From assembly GCA_003225595.1 (NCBI GenBank), contig QIAR01000154.1, forward strand, positions 1-14,859: a DNA stretch of 14,859 nucleotides, in the 5' to 3' direction. Both the position numbers and the translations under genes were made by a program. This document shows, piece by piece, positions 5,783 through 13,897 of the stretch (the first letter of the stretch is position 1; each line of letters opens with the position of its first letter). This stretch comes from Acidobacteriota bacterium (GTDB taxonomy: Bacteria; Acidobacteriota; Terriglobia; Terriglobales; Acidobacteriaceae). The notes under the pieces were generated by a model that had not been told where the DNA came from, searched no databases, and saw nothing but the letters and a program-made list of their open reading frames with translations.

Positions 5783-7975
5783 GTGCCGGCGAGTAATTCC
5801 CGCATCGGCGCAAGCTACAGGCTCTATCTCCTCGGCGGAATTCTTCTTCTCTGGTGTTGTGCCATTTGCCTGCGTCTGGTCTACCTGCAACTCTTCCGTT
5901 ACGGCGACTTTGAACAGCGCGCACAACGCCAACAGCAGCGTACGATCGACGTCTCACCCAAGCGTGGGATTATTTACGATCGCGCCGGGCATGAACTCGC
6001 CATGTCCATTTTGGTGGACTCTGTCTTTGCGGTGCCCAGCGAAGTTCCCGATCCGGCCACCACCGCCGGCTTGCTCGGTCGCGTGCTGAACATAGATCCC
6101 CGGGAACTGCTGGCCCGCTTCAAGTCATCTCACACGTTCTGCTGGGTGGCTCGCAAGGTCGATGCCGATACCAGCAACCGAATCCGCGCCATGAACCTGC
6201 GCGGCATTTACTTCCAGAAAGAGTCCAAACGTTTCTATCCCAAACGTGAACTCGCGGCGCAAGTGCTCGGCTATGTCGGCATGGATGATGAGGGCCTGAG
6301 CGGGATCGAACGCACCTACGACGAGCAGTTACACGGCAAGCCGGGGCAGATGTTGATTTCGGTGGACGCGCGGCGCAAGTGGTTCGGTCGCGTCGAGAAG
6401 CAGCCTGAGCCGGGCGACAATCTCGTCCTTACGGTTGATGAGGAAATTCAGTACATCGCCGAACATGAACTGCAGCGGGCGATGCTGGAGACGCACGCTG
6501 CTGCCGGCACCGTGATTGTCGAAAATCCGCACACCGGCGAAATCCTGGCACTGGCCAACCGGCCCACCTTCAATCCGAACGTCTCGAAAGGAATCAGATC
6601 CGAGGCGCTGAAGAACCGCGCCGTGAGCGATGTCTACGAGCCTGGTTCGACTTTCAAGCTGGTCACGATTTCGGCGGCGCTGGAAGAAAAGCTCACCCGT
6701 CCCAACGAGATCTTCGACTGCCAGAAGGGATCGATCGTGATCAACGGCATGCGCATTCGCGATCACAAGGCCTTCGGCCTGCTGCCAGTTTCGGGCATCA
6801 TCGCCAATTCGAGCGATGTGGGAGCCATCAAGATCGCTCTGCGATTGGGAGAAGACCGCTTCTACAAGTACATTCGCGCCTTCGGATTCGGCCAGCAGAC
6901 GGGCATCGAACTACCGGGCGAGACGCGCGGGCTGGCCAAGCCGGTGAACCGGTGGTCCAAGGTTTCAATCGGCGCGATTTCGATGGGCCAGGAGATTGGC
7001 ATTTCACCGCTGCAATTGGCGGCTATGGTTTCAACCATCGCCAATGATGGCCAATGGGTCGCGCCGCGCATCGTGGCTGCCTCAACCGCTCCGCAGAGCG
7101 CTCCGCAGATGGCAGTGTTTCATCCCGCGTCCGAGCGGCGCGTCATTTCGCCGCTGACCGCCGCCCACATGAAAGAGATGATGCAGGGAGTAGTGCTGCA
7201 CGGCACTGGGCGCAAGGCAGTCCTGGACGGCTATTCTGCGGCAGGCAAGACAGGCACGGCGCAGAAGATCGATCCTGCGACCGGTTCATATTCGCGTAGC
7301 AAATACGTCGCCTCTTTTGCTGGCTTCGCTCCCATAAATGATCCAGCGGTAACCGTGGCCGTGATCCTGGATTCTCCAGCGGGCCTGCACCAGGGCGGAC
7401 AAGTGGCAGCGCCAGTGTTTCAGAGAGTGGCGCAACAGGTTATGGAGTACCTGCACGTGCCGCATGACGTGGAATTGCCGCCCAACCAACAGATACTTCT
7501 CGCCGCACGACACGCGAAAGATGAAGACCTGGCGGAAAGCTCGCCCGATCATTTAGGCGCCGCTCTTGAAGTGGCGGAGGTCATTCCTACAGAAGCTGTT
7601 TCTGTTCCTGCTTCTCTCAGCACGATGTCGGCTCCGAAGTCTTTGCCCGCGCCAGCTGACAAGGTTGTGCCAGCCGCTCTTAAAGAGAGGGCGGTCGTGC
7701 CAGGGACGGCGGTTTCGAGAGAAACAGAGCAGCCTCCAAATCTGGCAGCTGAAACGAAGTTGTCTTCCAGCGGGACCGTCGTTCTGGATGTGGAACAGGG
7801 CGGTATCGCGGTGCCCTCGTTCATTGGGAAGACAGTACGAGGCGCCATCGAAGCAGCGCAAGAGGGGGGACTGGAACTCGATGTAGTGGGCAGCGGCATC
7901 GCCCGCGAACAGTCGCCTGTCGCGGGATCGCATGTGGGTGCCGGGACTCGGGTGCTGGTGAGATTTGAGCGGTGA
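5783..7975 (+). CDS. ftsI: Septal peptidoglycan transpeptidase FtsI (class B PBP, PBP3 type) with C-terminal PASTA domain
   Basis: This 730-residue bitopic protein cross-links septal peptidoglycan with FtsW. A membrane anchor covers about residues 13-36. The PBP dimerisation region begins at KRGIIYDRAGHELA (60-73). The transpeptidase domain follows, with the nucleophile S289 and K292 in PGSTFK, the second motif as S343-S344-D345 (usually SxN) and the KTGT motif at 489-492. Residues about 570-670 form an Ala/Pro/Ser/Glu-rich linker. A single PASTA domain follows (about 673-730; VPSFIGKTVRGAIEAAQEGG to GTRVLVRFER). The PASTA tail makes it longer than E. coli FtsI (588 residues) and more like SpoVD-type enzymes. 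The GTG start at 5783 has a weak GGGA at 5772-5775; it keeps the basic N-terminus before the anchor. Confidence 0.96.
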   Translation: MPASNSRIGASYRLYLLGGILLLWCCAICLRLVYLQLFRYGDFEQRAQRQQQRTIDVSPKRGIIYDRAGHELAMSILVDSVFAVPSEVPDPATTAGLLGRVLNIDPRELLARFKSSHTFCWVARKVDADTSNRIRAMNLRGIYFQKESKRFYPKRELAAQVLGYVGMDDEGLSGIERTYDEQLHGKPGQMLISVDARRKWFGRVEKQPEPGDNLVLTVDEEIQYIAEHELQRAMLETHAAAGTVIVENPHTGEILALANRPTFNPNVSKGIRSEALKNRAVSDVYEPGSTFKLVTISAALEEKLTRPNEIFDCQKGSIVINGMRIRDHKAFGLLPVSGIIANSSDVGAIKIALRLGEDRFYKYIRAFGFGQQTGIELPGETRGLAKPVNRWSKVSIGAISMGQEIGISPLQLAAMVSTIANDGQWVAPRIVAASTAPQSAPQMAVFHPASERRVISPLTAAHMKEMMQGVVLHGTGRKAVLDGYSAAGKTGTAQKIDPATGSYSRSKYVASFAGFAPINDPAVTVAVILDSPAGLHQGGQVAAPVFQRVAQQVMEYLHVPHDVELPPNQQILLAARHAKDEDLAESSPDHLGAALEVAEVIPTEAVSVPASLSTMSAPKSLPAPADKVVPAALKERAVVPGTAVSRETEQPPNLAAETKLSSSGTVVLDVEQGGIAVPSFIGKTVRGAIEAAQEGGLELDVVGSGIAREQSPVAGSHVGAGTRVLVRFER

Positions 7976-8094
7976 AAGCGAAGCGCGCTACGGCCCCTAA
8001 CGTGCCTAAAGCGGCCCGCATCATTTTCCTGGTACCAAAGCGGGTGAAGTGTTCGTGACAACCGACCAGACGCCGGCGCTACACAGCGCTGCAA

Positions 8095-8100
8095 TATAAT
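8095..8100 (+). promoter_or_regulatory. Consensus -10 element immediately before murE (possible leaderless start)
   Basis: A perfect TATAAT ends 7 nt before the A of the murE ATG at 8108, which is where transcription would start. No Shine-Dalgarno sequence precedes that ATG. No -35 is visible at 16-18 bp (8071-8078 is GC-rich). An internal promoter making a leaderless murE mRNA is possible but unproven. Confidence 0.4.
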
Positions 8101-8107
8101 CCAATCA

Positions 8108-9631
8108 ATGAATTTCCTACAACTCCTGGATGGGGCAGAGGTGTTGTCCCAGCGCGGCAACCCTAACGTTAGCGGTGTCGAATACGACTCGCGACGCGTG
8201 CGGCCGGGCGACGTTTTTGTCGCCATGCGGGGAGAATCGAGCGACGGCAACAAATTTATCGACAAGGCAATCGCTGCCGGAGCAGTCGCAGTTGTCACGG
8301 ACTCTGCCAGCGAAAAGCCGAGGCCGGGGGTGGCGTGGGCCCAAGTGCCACACGGGCGCAGGGCACTAGCACGTCTGAGTGCCAACTTCTACGGGCGTCC
8401 CGCCGAGCGGCTCGCCATTATGGGTATCACCGGGACCAACGGCAAGAGCACGACCACGTTTCTGGTGGAATCTATCCTCAAGGCTGCGGGCCGCCAGAGC
8501 ACATTAATTGGGACCATCGAGTATCACGTCGCCGCGAGGATTCTTCCAGCGACACACACCACTCCAGAAGCACTGGAATTACACCAGATGCTGGCGGAGG
8601 CGCTGGCCAGTGGCGCCACAGAAGCTTTGATGGAAGTTTCCTCGCACGCCCTTTCGGAGCAACGGGTGTTCGGCATCCCCATCGATGTTGCGGTGTTCAC
8701 GAATCTCACCCGCGATCACCTCGATTATCATCACACCATGGACGAGTACTTCGAGGCCAAGCAGGCGCTTTTCGCGGGCTGCGGAACCGAGCCACCGCGC
8801 TCGGCTGTGATCAATATCGATGACGAATCCGGGCAGAAGCTCGTCAAGGAGAACAAGAGACATTCGCAAGTCTTTACTTACGGCCTCGCTAGCGGGGATT
8901 TTTACGCGAAAAACATTCAGATCACGTCGCGAGGAACGCGTTTTCAGCTGATCACACCCGGGGAAACGATTCCCATTTGGTCGCCGCTGATCGGCAAGGT
9001 GAATGTGTACAACATTCTTGCGGCCGCGGGCGCCAGCTATGCCCGTAGCTGCGGCGGGGAAGCGATTGCGAACGGGATTGCAGCTCTCACTCGTATGCCG
9101 GGGCGTTTCGAGCGCGTGGATTGCAGCCAGCCATTCACCGTGGTTGTCGACTACGCTCACACCGACGACGCGCTCCGGAACTTGACAGCGCTGGCGCGTG
9201 AGTTCGTCCTACAGGCCGGACAAAAGGGGCGAGTGATTACGCTCTTCGGCTGCGGTGGCGACCGCGATCGCAGCAAGCGCCCACTGATGGGAGAAACGGC
9301 TGGCCGGGGCAGCGACTTTGTGGTGCTGACTTCGGATAATCCACGCAGCGAAGATCCCCTCGCCATCATCAACGATGCCCTCGTGGGCTTGCAGCGCTCC
9401 GGTACGAAGTACGCAATGGAACCTGACAGGCGAGCGGCCATTATCCTGGCAGTTCGCAAAGCGCGCCCCGGCGACATCGTCTTGATCGCCGGTAAGGGTC
9501 ACGAAAAAGTCCAGGTGACCCGTGAAGGTTCGATCCCCTTTGATGACGTTGAGGTAGCACAACAGATCCTGGGGGAAACAGGCTACGAGTGCGGCGAAGC
9601 CAAGGCAACGGGAGCCGGAAAGAAAGTATGA
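8108..9631 (+). CDS. murE: UDP-MurNAc-L-Ala-D-Glu:meso-diaminopimelate ligase MurE
   Basis: This 507-residue cytoplasmic Mur ligase adds the third stem-peptide residue in an ATP-dependent step. The N-terminal substrate domain has VEYDSRRVRPGDVFVAMRG (24-42). The P-loop GITGTNGKSTTT is at 106-117 and the UDP-substrate residues TTPE at 151-154. EVSSHAL is at 176-182, and K218 in YFEAKQALF is the likely carbamylated lysine. The C-terminal domain carries DNPR at 410-413, the signature for meso-diaminopimelate rather than lysine, so the cell wall is probably the A1gamma type. The murF ATG overlaps the murE stop (ATGA, 9628-9631). The upstream 132 nt (7976-8107) contain a TATAAT but no ribosome site. 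Confidence 0.97.
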   Translation: MNFLQLLDGAEVLSQRGNPNVSGVEYDSRRVRPGDVFVAMRGESSDGNKFIDKAIAAGAVAVVTDSASEKPRPGVAWAQVPHGRRALARLSANFYGRPAERLAIMGITGTNGKSTTTFLVESILKAAGRQSTLIGTIEYHVAARILPATHTTPEALELHQMLAEALASGATEALMEVSSHALSEQRVFGIPIDVAVFTNLTRDHLDYHHTMDEYFEAKQALFAGCGTEPPRSAVINIDDESGQKLVKENKRHSQVFTYGLASGDFYAKNIQITSRGTRFQLITPGETIPIWSPLIGKVNVYNILAAAGASYARSCGGEAIANGIAALTRMPGRFERVDCSQPFTVVVDYAHTDDALRNLTALAREFVLQAGQKGRVITLFGCGGDRDRSKRPLMGETAGRGSDFVVLTSDNPRSEDPLAIINDALVGLQRSGTKYAMEPDRRAAIILAVRKARPGDIVLIAGKGHEKVQVTREGSIPFDDVEVAQQILGETGYECGEAKATGAGKKV

Positions 9632-11019
9632 AGCTGCCGCTTTCGCGCGTCGCTGAATTTCTTTCCGCCACCGGCGAGTTTGATCACCGAGCGATTGCCG
9701 AAGGGTATTCCATTGACTCGCGAACGCTTCGGCCCGGCGACCTCTTCTTCGCTGTGAAGGGAGAGCGACTGGATGGGCACGACTTCGTGGAGCAAGCGCT
9801 GGCAAAAGGCGCCGCTGCGGCCGTGGTCCGCAAAGACCAACTAGCACGCTATTCGGTCAAAACGCGGCTCCTGGCTGTGGAGGACACGCTGGTGGCGCTG
9901 CAAACCTTGGCCACTGCGGTTCGACGACTTTGGGGAAAGCTGGTCGTTGGGGTGACCGGTTCAGCCGGCAAGACCACGACCAAAGAGGCGATCGCACACC
10001 TCCTCGCAACGCGCTACCGTGTTTTGAAGTCCGAGGGCAATTTCAACAATCATTTTGGATTGCCATTGATGCTGCTCAAACTGCAACCTGAACAGGAAGT
10101 CGCGGTCATCGAAATCGGTATGTCGCATGCCGGGGAAATCGCGGCTTTAGCGAAAATCGCGCAGCCCGAGATTGGCGTTGTCATCTGCGTTGCACCCGTC
10201 CACCTTGAGTTTTTCAATTCGGTTTCTGAGATCGCGCGCGCCAAGTACGAACTGATTGCGTCTTTGCCGGCAGGGGGCACAGCAGTGCTGAACGCGGACG
10301 ACGAATATGTCTCTCAATTCGGCCGGGACTTCAAAGGCAAGGTCGTGAGATTTGGCTTGAAAGCGCCCGCAGATATCCGGGCGGAACACATTCAGCAATG
10401 TGGGGCTCTCGGCTCAGAGTTCGACCTGGTCGTTGATGGTTGCCGCGAGAAAGCCACACTGCCGCTGGTCGGAAATCACAACGTCTCTAACGCCCTCGCC
10501 GCCGTGGCAGTCGCGCTGGAGCGCGGGTTAACACCTTCCGAGGCGGTTGAGGCGCTGAGAACCTTGGCACCCGCTGATAGACGCGGGCAGGTCGTTCAAC
10601 TGGGCAACATCACGGTCATCAACGATTGCTACAATTCCAATCCGAAAGCCCTCAATGCGATGGTCGATGTGCTGGCTGCCATACCGGCAAAGCGCCACAT
10701 TGTGGTTGCAGGTGAGATGCTGGAACTCGGGTCATCCGGCGAGGAATTGCATCGCAGAGCGGGCCGGCACATGGCAGAGAAGAAGATTGATGTTCTCCTT
10801 GGGGTACGCGGTCTAGCGCAGCCGATGGTCGAAGCCGCGCGCCAGGCCGGGATACGAGCCGAATTCGTGCCTACACCGGAAACAGCGGGCGAGTGGCTGG
10901 CGCAAGAAACCCGTGCGGGCGACATGGTGCTGCTGAAAGCATCGCGCGGTGTAAAGCTGGAACGCGCTCTGGAAACTTGGCAGTCGCGCCAGGCCATAGT
11001 TCCCAGCGGCCGGAATTGA
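9628..11019 (+). CDS. murF: UDP-MurNAc-tripeptide:D-alanyl-D-alanine ligase MurF
   Basis: The protein of 463 residues adds the D-Ala-D-Ala dipeptide to complete UDP-MurNAc-pentapeptide. The N-terminal domain reads YSIDSRTLRPGDLFFAVKGER (27-47). The P-loop GVTGSAGKTTTK is at 108-119, EIGMSHAGEI at 162-171 and the nucleotide-domain box NDCYNSNPKALNAM at 332-345, followed by VAGEMLELG. I start it at the ATG at 9628, which overlaps the murE stop as ATGA, because MKLPLSRVAEFL matches the family start. The frame can be extended 13 codons upstream to a GTG at 9589, but that only adds a basic stretch read from inside murE. Coupling to murE should keep the two ligases in balance. The C-terminal domain is intact. 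Confidence 0.96.
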   Translation: MKLPLSRVAEFLSATGEFDHRAIAEGYSIDSRTLRPGDLFFAVKGERLDGHDFVEQALAKGAAAAVVRKDQLARYSVKTRLLAVEDTLVALQTLATAVRRLWGKLVVGVTGSAGKTTTKEAIAHLLATRYRVLKSEGNFNNHFGLPLMLLKLQPEQEVAVIEIGMSHAGEIAALAKIAQPEIGVVICVAPVHLEFFNSVSEIARAKYELIASLPAGGTAVLNADDEYVSQFGRDFKGKVVRFGLKAPADIRAEHIQQCGALGSEFDLVVDGCREKATLPLVGNHNVSNALAAVAVALERGLTPSEAVEALRTLAPADRRGQVVQLGNITVINDCYNSNPKALNAMVDVLAAIPAKRHIVVAGEMLELGSSGEELHRRAGRHMAEKKIDVLLGVRGLAQPMVEAARQAGIRAEFVPTPETAGEWLAQETRAGDMVLLKASRGVKLERALETWQSRQAIVPSGRN

Positions 11020-11044
11020 GATCGTGAGTCGGGACGGAGGCTGA

Positions 11045-12178
11045 TTGCTTTATTGGCTGCTCTATCTAAAGCTGTTCCATTACTTCCCGCCGTTCAGAAT
11101 TTTCCGCTACCTGACTTTTCGCACCGCTTTTGCCAGTCTGACAGCGCTGTTCACCGGGCTCATCGTGGGTCCGCTCGTGATTGGCCGGCTGCGCGAGTTC
11201 CAGATAGGCCAATACATCCGCGAAGAAGGGCCTAAAGCTCACCAGAAGAAATCTGGCACGCCCACGATGGGCGGCTTGCTGATTGCAATCGCGATCGTCG
11301 TGCCCACACTGCTGTGGGCCGATTTGACGAATCCTTTTGTATGGATCGCCGTGCTTTCGACTTGTGCCTTCGCCGCCATTGGATTCGCCGATGATTATTT
11401 GAAAGTCGTCCACCGCAGAAACCTCGGACTTACTGCGCGGGCCAAGCTGGGCCTGCAGGCCGCCACCAGTGTGTTGATCGCCGTAGCTCTGATTATCATG
11501 CAGACACGCGGCCTGTATTCGACCAAGCTGCTCGTGCCCTTCTTGAAACAGTTCCGTCCGGACCTGGTGATCGAACCTTTATTGCACGATCCTCACCTCT
11601 GGCCTTTGGCGTTCCTGCCGTTTGTGGCCTTCGTGGCGTTTTTTATTGTGGGTGCGAGCAATGCGGTCAACCTCACGGATGGACTCGATGGGCTGGCCAT
11701 CGGCTGCACGGTAATCGCGGCAGGCGCGCTGGCGGTCCTGACCTACGTTAGCGGCCACGCCCTCTTTGCGGACTATCTCGAACTCCAGCGCATGCCCCAG
11801 GTCGGCGAATTGACTATCTTCTGCGGAGCGATGGTAGGTTCGGCCATTGGATTTCTCTGGTACAACGCGCATCCCGCGGAAGTGTTTATGGGAGACATTG
11901 GATCCCTGGCACTGGGTGGCGCGATCGGCACAGTAGCGGTAATCATCAAGCAGGAACTGCTGCTGCCGTTTATCGGCGGCATTTTCGTAATTGAGGCGAT
12001 TTCCGTGATCCTGCAGGTGGCCTCGTATAAGCTGCGTAAGAAGCGCATTTTCAAGATGGCGCCGCTGCATCATCACTTCGAATTGCTGGGCTGGTCGGAG
12101 TCGAAGATTATTGTGCGCTTCTGGATTGCCTCGCTGGTGTTCGCACTGTTCGCGCTAACAACTCTGAAGCTGAGATAA
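11045..12178 (+). CDS. mraY: Phospho-N-acetylmuramoyl-pentapeptide transferase MraY
   Basis: The protein has 377 residues and about ten predicted membrane segments. It transfers phospho-MurNAc-pentapeptide to undecaprenyl phosphate, making lipid I on the inner face of the membrane. Signature boxes are in order: HQKKSGTPTMGG (66-77), FADDYLK with the Asp pair 116-117, NAVNLTDGLDGLA (206-218), FMGDIGS (281-287) and the HHHFE loop (342-346). The start is a TTG at 11045, four nt after a strong GGAGG (11036-11040); it gives MLYWLLYLKLF, the normal hydrophobic beginning, and no ATG fits. It lies 25 nt after murF. A 120-nt gap with short repeats follows it. Confidence 0.96.
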   Translation: MLYWLLYLKLFHYFPPFRIFRYLTFRTAFASLTALFTGLIVGPLVIGRLREFQIGQYIREEGPKAHQKKSGTPTMGGLLIAIAIVVPTLLWADLTNPFVWIAVLSTCAFAAIGFADDYLKVVHRRNLGLTARAKLGLQAATSVLIAVALIIMQTRGLYSTKLLVPFLKQFRPDLVIEPLLHDPHLWPLAFLPFVAFVAFFIVGASNAVNLTDGLDGLAIGCTVIAAGALAVLTYVSGHALFADYLELQRMPQVGELTIFCGAMVGSAIGFLWYNAHPAEVFMGDIGSLALGGAIGTVAVIIKQELLLPFIGGIFVIEAISVILQVASYKLRKKRIFKMAPLHHHFELLGWSESKIIVRFWIASLVFALFALTTLKLR

Positions 12179-12210
12179 CGCTTCACCACAAAGACACGGA
12201 GAGAATTCTT

Positions 12211-12234
12211 GATTGTTGATTGTCGATTGTCGAT
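12211..12234. repeat. 24-bp dispersed repeat (left, upstream of murD), made of 7-bp GATTGTY units
   Basis: Three tandem 7-mers, GATTGTT, GATTGTC, GATTGTC (12211-12231), form a 24-mer that recurs in inverted orientation at 13802-13825 with 22 of 24 bases the same. It sits in the 120-nt mraY-murD gap, which also has CACCACAAAGACACGGAG (12184-12201), another sequence with the look of a dispersed intergenic repeat. Confidence 0.65.
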
Positions 12235-12298
12235 GGATGTTTATGCTTGAAGGGTATGGGGAGTTGAATGTGAGATTGGCTGGTGCTAGAGATTTAGG

Positions 12299-13675
12299 AT
12301 GATGGAGTTACGAGGCAAACGCGTGCTGGTCGTGGGACTGGGCAAATCCGGCGTGGCGTCTGCGCTGTTTCTGAAGTTGCGGGGCGCGCGAGTTACGGTT
12401 TCCGACACGAAGACCGAAGACGAGCTTCGGGCTGAAATCCCAATATTGCTCGACCACGGCATCACGGTTGAAACCGGTGAACATGGCGAGCGTACTTTTC
12501 ACGGCCAAGACTTGATCGTGGTCAGCCCGGGCGTCTCCGTGGACGCGCTGCCGATCGTGCAGGCTCGCACATCGGGCGAGCCTATCATTGGCGAGATCGA
12601 ACTGGCGGCTCAATTTCTGCCTGGGCGGATCGTTGCCATTACCGGCTCCAATGGCAAAACCACCACCACCACGCTTACCGGTGAGATCCTGACGGCTGGC
12701 GGATTGCCGACCTTAGTTGGCGGGAATATCGGCACTCCGGCGATTTCGCTGGTCGAGAGAGCGAAACCAGACCACATCATCGTCTTGGAGGTTTCCAGCT
12801 TTCAGCTCGAGACCATACAGACATTCCGCCCGAAGATGGCGGTGATCCTCAACATCACTCCCGACCACCTGGATCGCCACCGCACGTTCGCGGCTTACGC
12901 AGGGGCAAAAGCCCGCATTTTCGAAAACCAGCAGGCGGATGATTTTGCCGTGCTGAATGCAGACGATCCAAACTGCGTTGCTCTTGCAGAGGGCATCCGA
13001 GCGCACATTTGCTGGTTCAGCCGCAAGAAGGAGGTACAACAAGGCGCATCCGTGCAGGATGGCAGGATCGGCTTCCGGGATGCTGGGGGCAAGCGCGAAA
13101 TCATGCTGGTGTCCGAAATCCCCTTGAAAGGTGCACACAATCTCGAGAACGTCCTCGCTGCTATTTGTGCAGGGGCGCTCATGGGAGTCAAACCGGAACA
13201 CATCCGCAGGGCGGTCCAGCAGTTCAAGGCAGTTGAGCATCGACTGGAGTACGTGGCCACCATCCGCGGTGTCGATTATTACAACGATTCCAAAGCTACA
13301 AATGTGGACGCTACGATCAAAGCGCTGGAATCCTTTCCAGCTAACATTCACCTGATTCTAGGGGGCAAAGATAAGGGCAGCGACTACACCGTACTCAATG
13401 ACTTGCTGAGGGAGCGCGTGAAGCGGGTTTACACGATTGGTGCGGCAGCGGAGAAGATCGAGTCGCACATCAAAGGCGCTGCCGAAATTGTTCCCGCGGA
13501 GACCCTGGATGACGCCGTGCGTCGTGCAGCCGCGGTCGCGCAAGCGGGAGATGTCGTCCTGCTTGCTCCCGCCTGCGCCAGCTTCGACCAGTTCGACAAT
13601 TACGAACACCGCGGCCGGGTGTTCAAGGAAGTTGTGCACACGCTGGCCGAGCAGGCGAGGAGAGCGAATTGTTGA
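12299..13675 (+). CDS. murD: UDP-N-acetylmuramoyl-L-alanine:D-glutamate ligase MurD
   Basis: MurD adds D-glutamate to UDP-MurNAc-L-Ala with ATP in the cytoplasm. The 458-residue protein has the Rossmann-like VLVVGLGKSG (9-18) and SPGV loop (76-79). The P-loop ITGSNGKTTTT is at 114-124, LEVSSFQLE at 163-171 and NITPDHLDRH at 185-194. K204 in YAGAKARIF is the likely carbamylated lysine. FKAVEHRLEYV (309-319), YYNDSKATN (327-335), LGGKDKG (354-360) and the C-terminal ACASFDQFDNYEHRG (425-439) finish the set. Two ATGs lie in tandem (12299, 12302); the second gives the more usual MELRGKRV start. The ribosome site is poor (AGGA overlapping the start). The gene is bracketed by inverted copies of a 24-bp repeat. 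Confidence 0.97.
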   Translation: MMELRGKRVLVVGLGKSGVASALFLKLRGARVTVSDTKTEDELRAEIPILLDHGITVETGEHGERTFHGQDLIVVSPGVSVDALPIVQARTSGEPIIGEIELAAQFLPGRIVAITGSNGKTTTTTLTGEILTAGGLPTLVGGNIGTPAISLVERAKPDHIIVLEVSSFQLETIQTFRPKMAVILNITPDHLDRHRTFAAYAGAKARIFENQQADDFAVLNADDPNCVALAEGIRAHICWFSRKKEVQQGASVQDGRIGFRDAGGKREIMLVSEIPLKGAHNLENVLAAICAGALMGVKPEHIRRAVQQFKAVEHRLEYVATIRGVDYYNDSKATNVDATIKALESFPANIHLILGGKDKGSDYTVLNDLLRERVKRVYTIGAAAEKIESHIKGAAEIVPAETLDDAVRRAAAVAQAGDVVLLAPACASFDQFDNYEHRGRVFKEVVHTLAEQARRANC

Positions 13676-13897
13676 CAACAGCGGCACTCTTCGACTGCGC
13701 TGAGGGCCCGTTCCGACACAGAGAAGGTGTATTTCACTGACGGGACAGAGGTGGCCCGCTACTTACCTGATGGCAGGTGCCCGCCAGAATCAAGTTGGCC
13801 AATCAACAATCGACAATTAACAATCTAAAATCTCCATTGCGGAGTCCGTCCTGAGAGTCGTCGGGGATGTCTCTGTGGTGACCGGGTTCTGAACGAA
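13676..13897. other. Gap between murD and ftsW with repeat and possible coding remnant
   Basis: No intact gene fits. CTTCGACTGCGCTGAGGGCCC (13689-13709) resembles a common dispersed intergenic sequence. From about 13720 to 13790 one frame reads EKVYFTDGTEVARYLPDG, which looks protein-like but has no start and runs into the inverted repeat at 13800-13832. ACCTG/CAGGT (13765-13769, 13774-13778) can form a small hairpin. No clear promoter for ftsW is visible. Confidence 0.4.
13802..13825. repeat. 24-bp dispersed repeat (right, downstream of murD), inverted
   Basis: The reverse complement of this 24-mer matches 12211-12234 at 22 of 24 positions. It continues into TAAAATC (to 13832), which resembles the ATCAAAA words around the pseudogene at 1221-1530, so the two sets may be related. 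Confidence 0.65.

Noticed and set aside
7549..8385. Long reverse-strand frame (278 codons) across the end of ftsI and the start of murE
   Set aside because: It is antisense to two well-supported genes, low complexity in Ser/Arg/Thr, and has no recognisable domain; expected by chance in GC-rich coding DNA.
9589..9627. Upstream GTG start for murF adding 13 residues
   Set aside because: The ATG at 9628 forms the classic ATGA overlap with the murE stop and gives the family-typical N-terminus.
12264..12292. Promoter for murD (TTGAAT, 17 nt, TAGAGA)
   Set aside because: Both boxes match the consensus poorly, especially the -10, and it would place the start on the ATG; too weak to list as a feature.
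13672..13700. TTGACA at the murD stop as an ftsW promoter
   Set aside because: The sequence 17 nt downstream is CTGCGC, with no resemblance to a -10 element.
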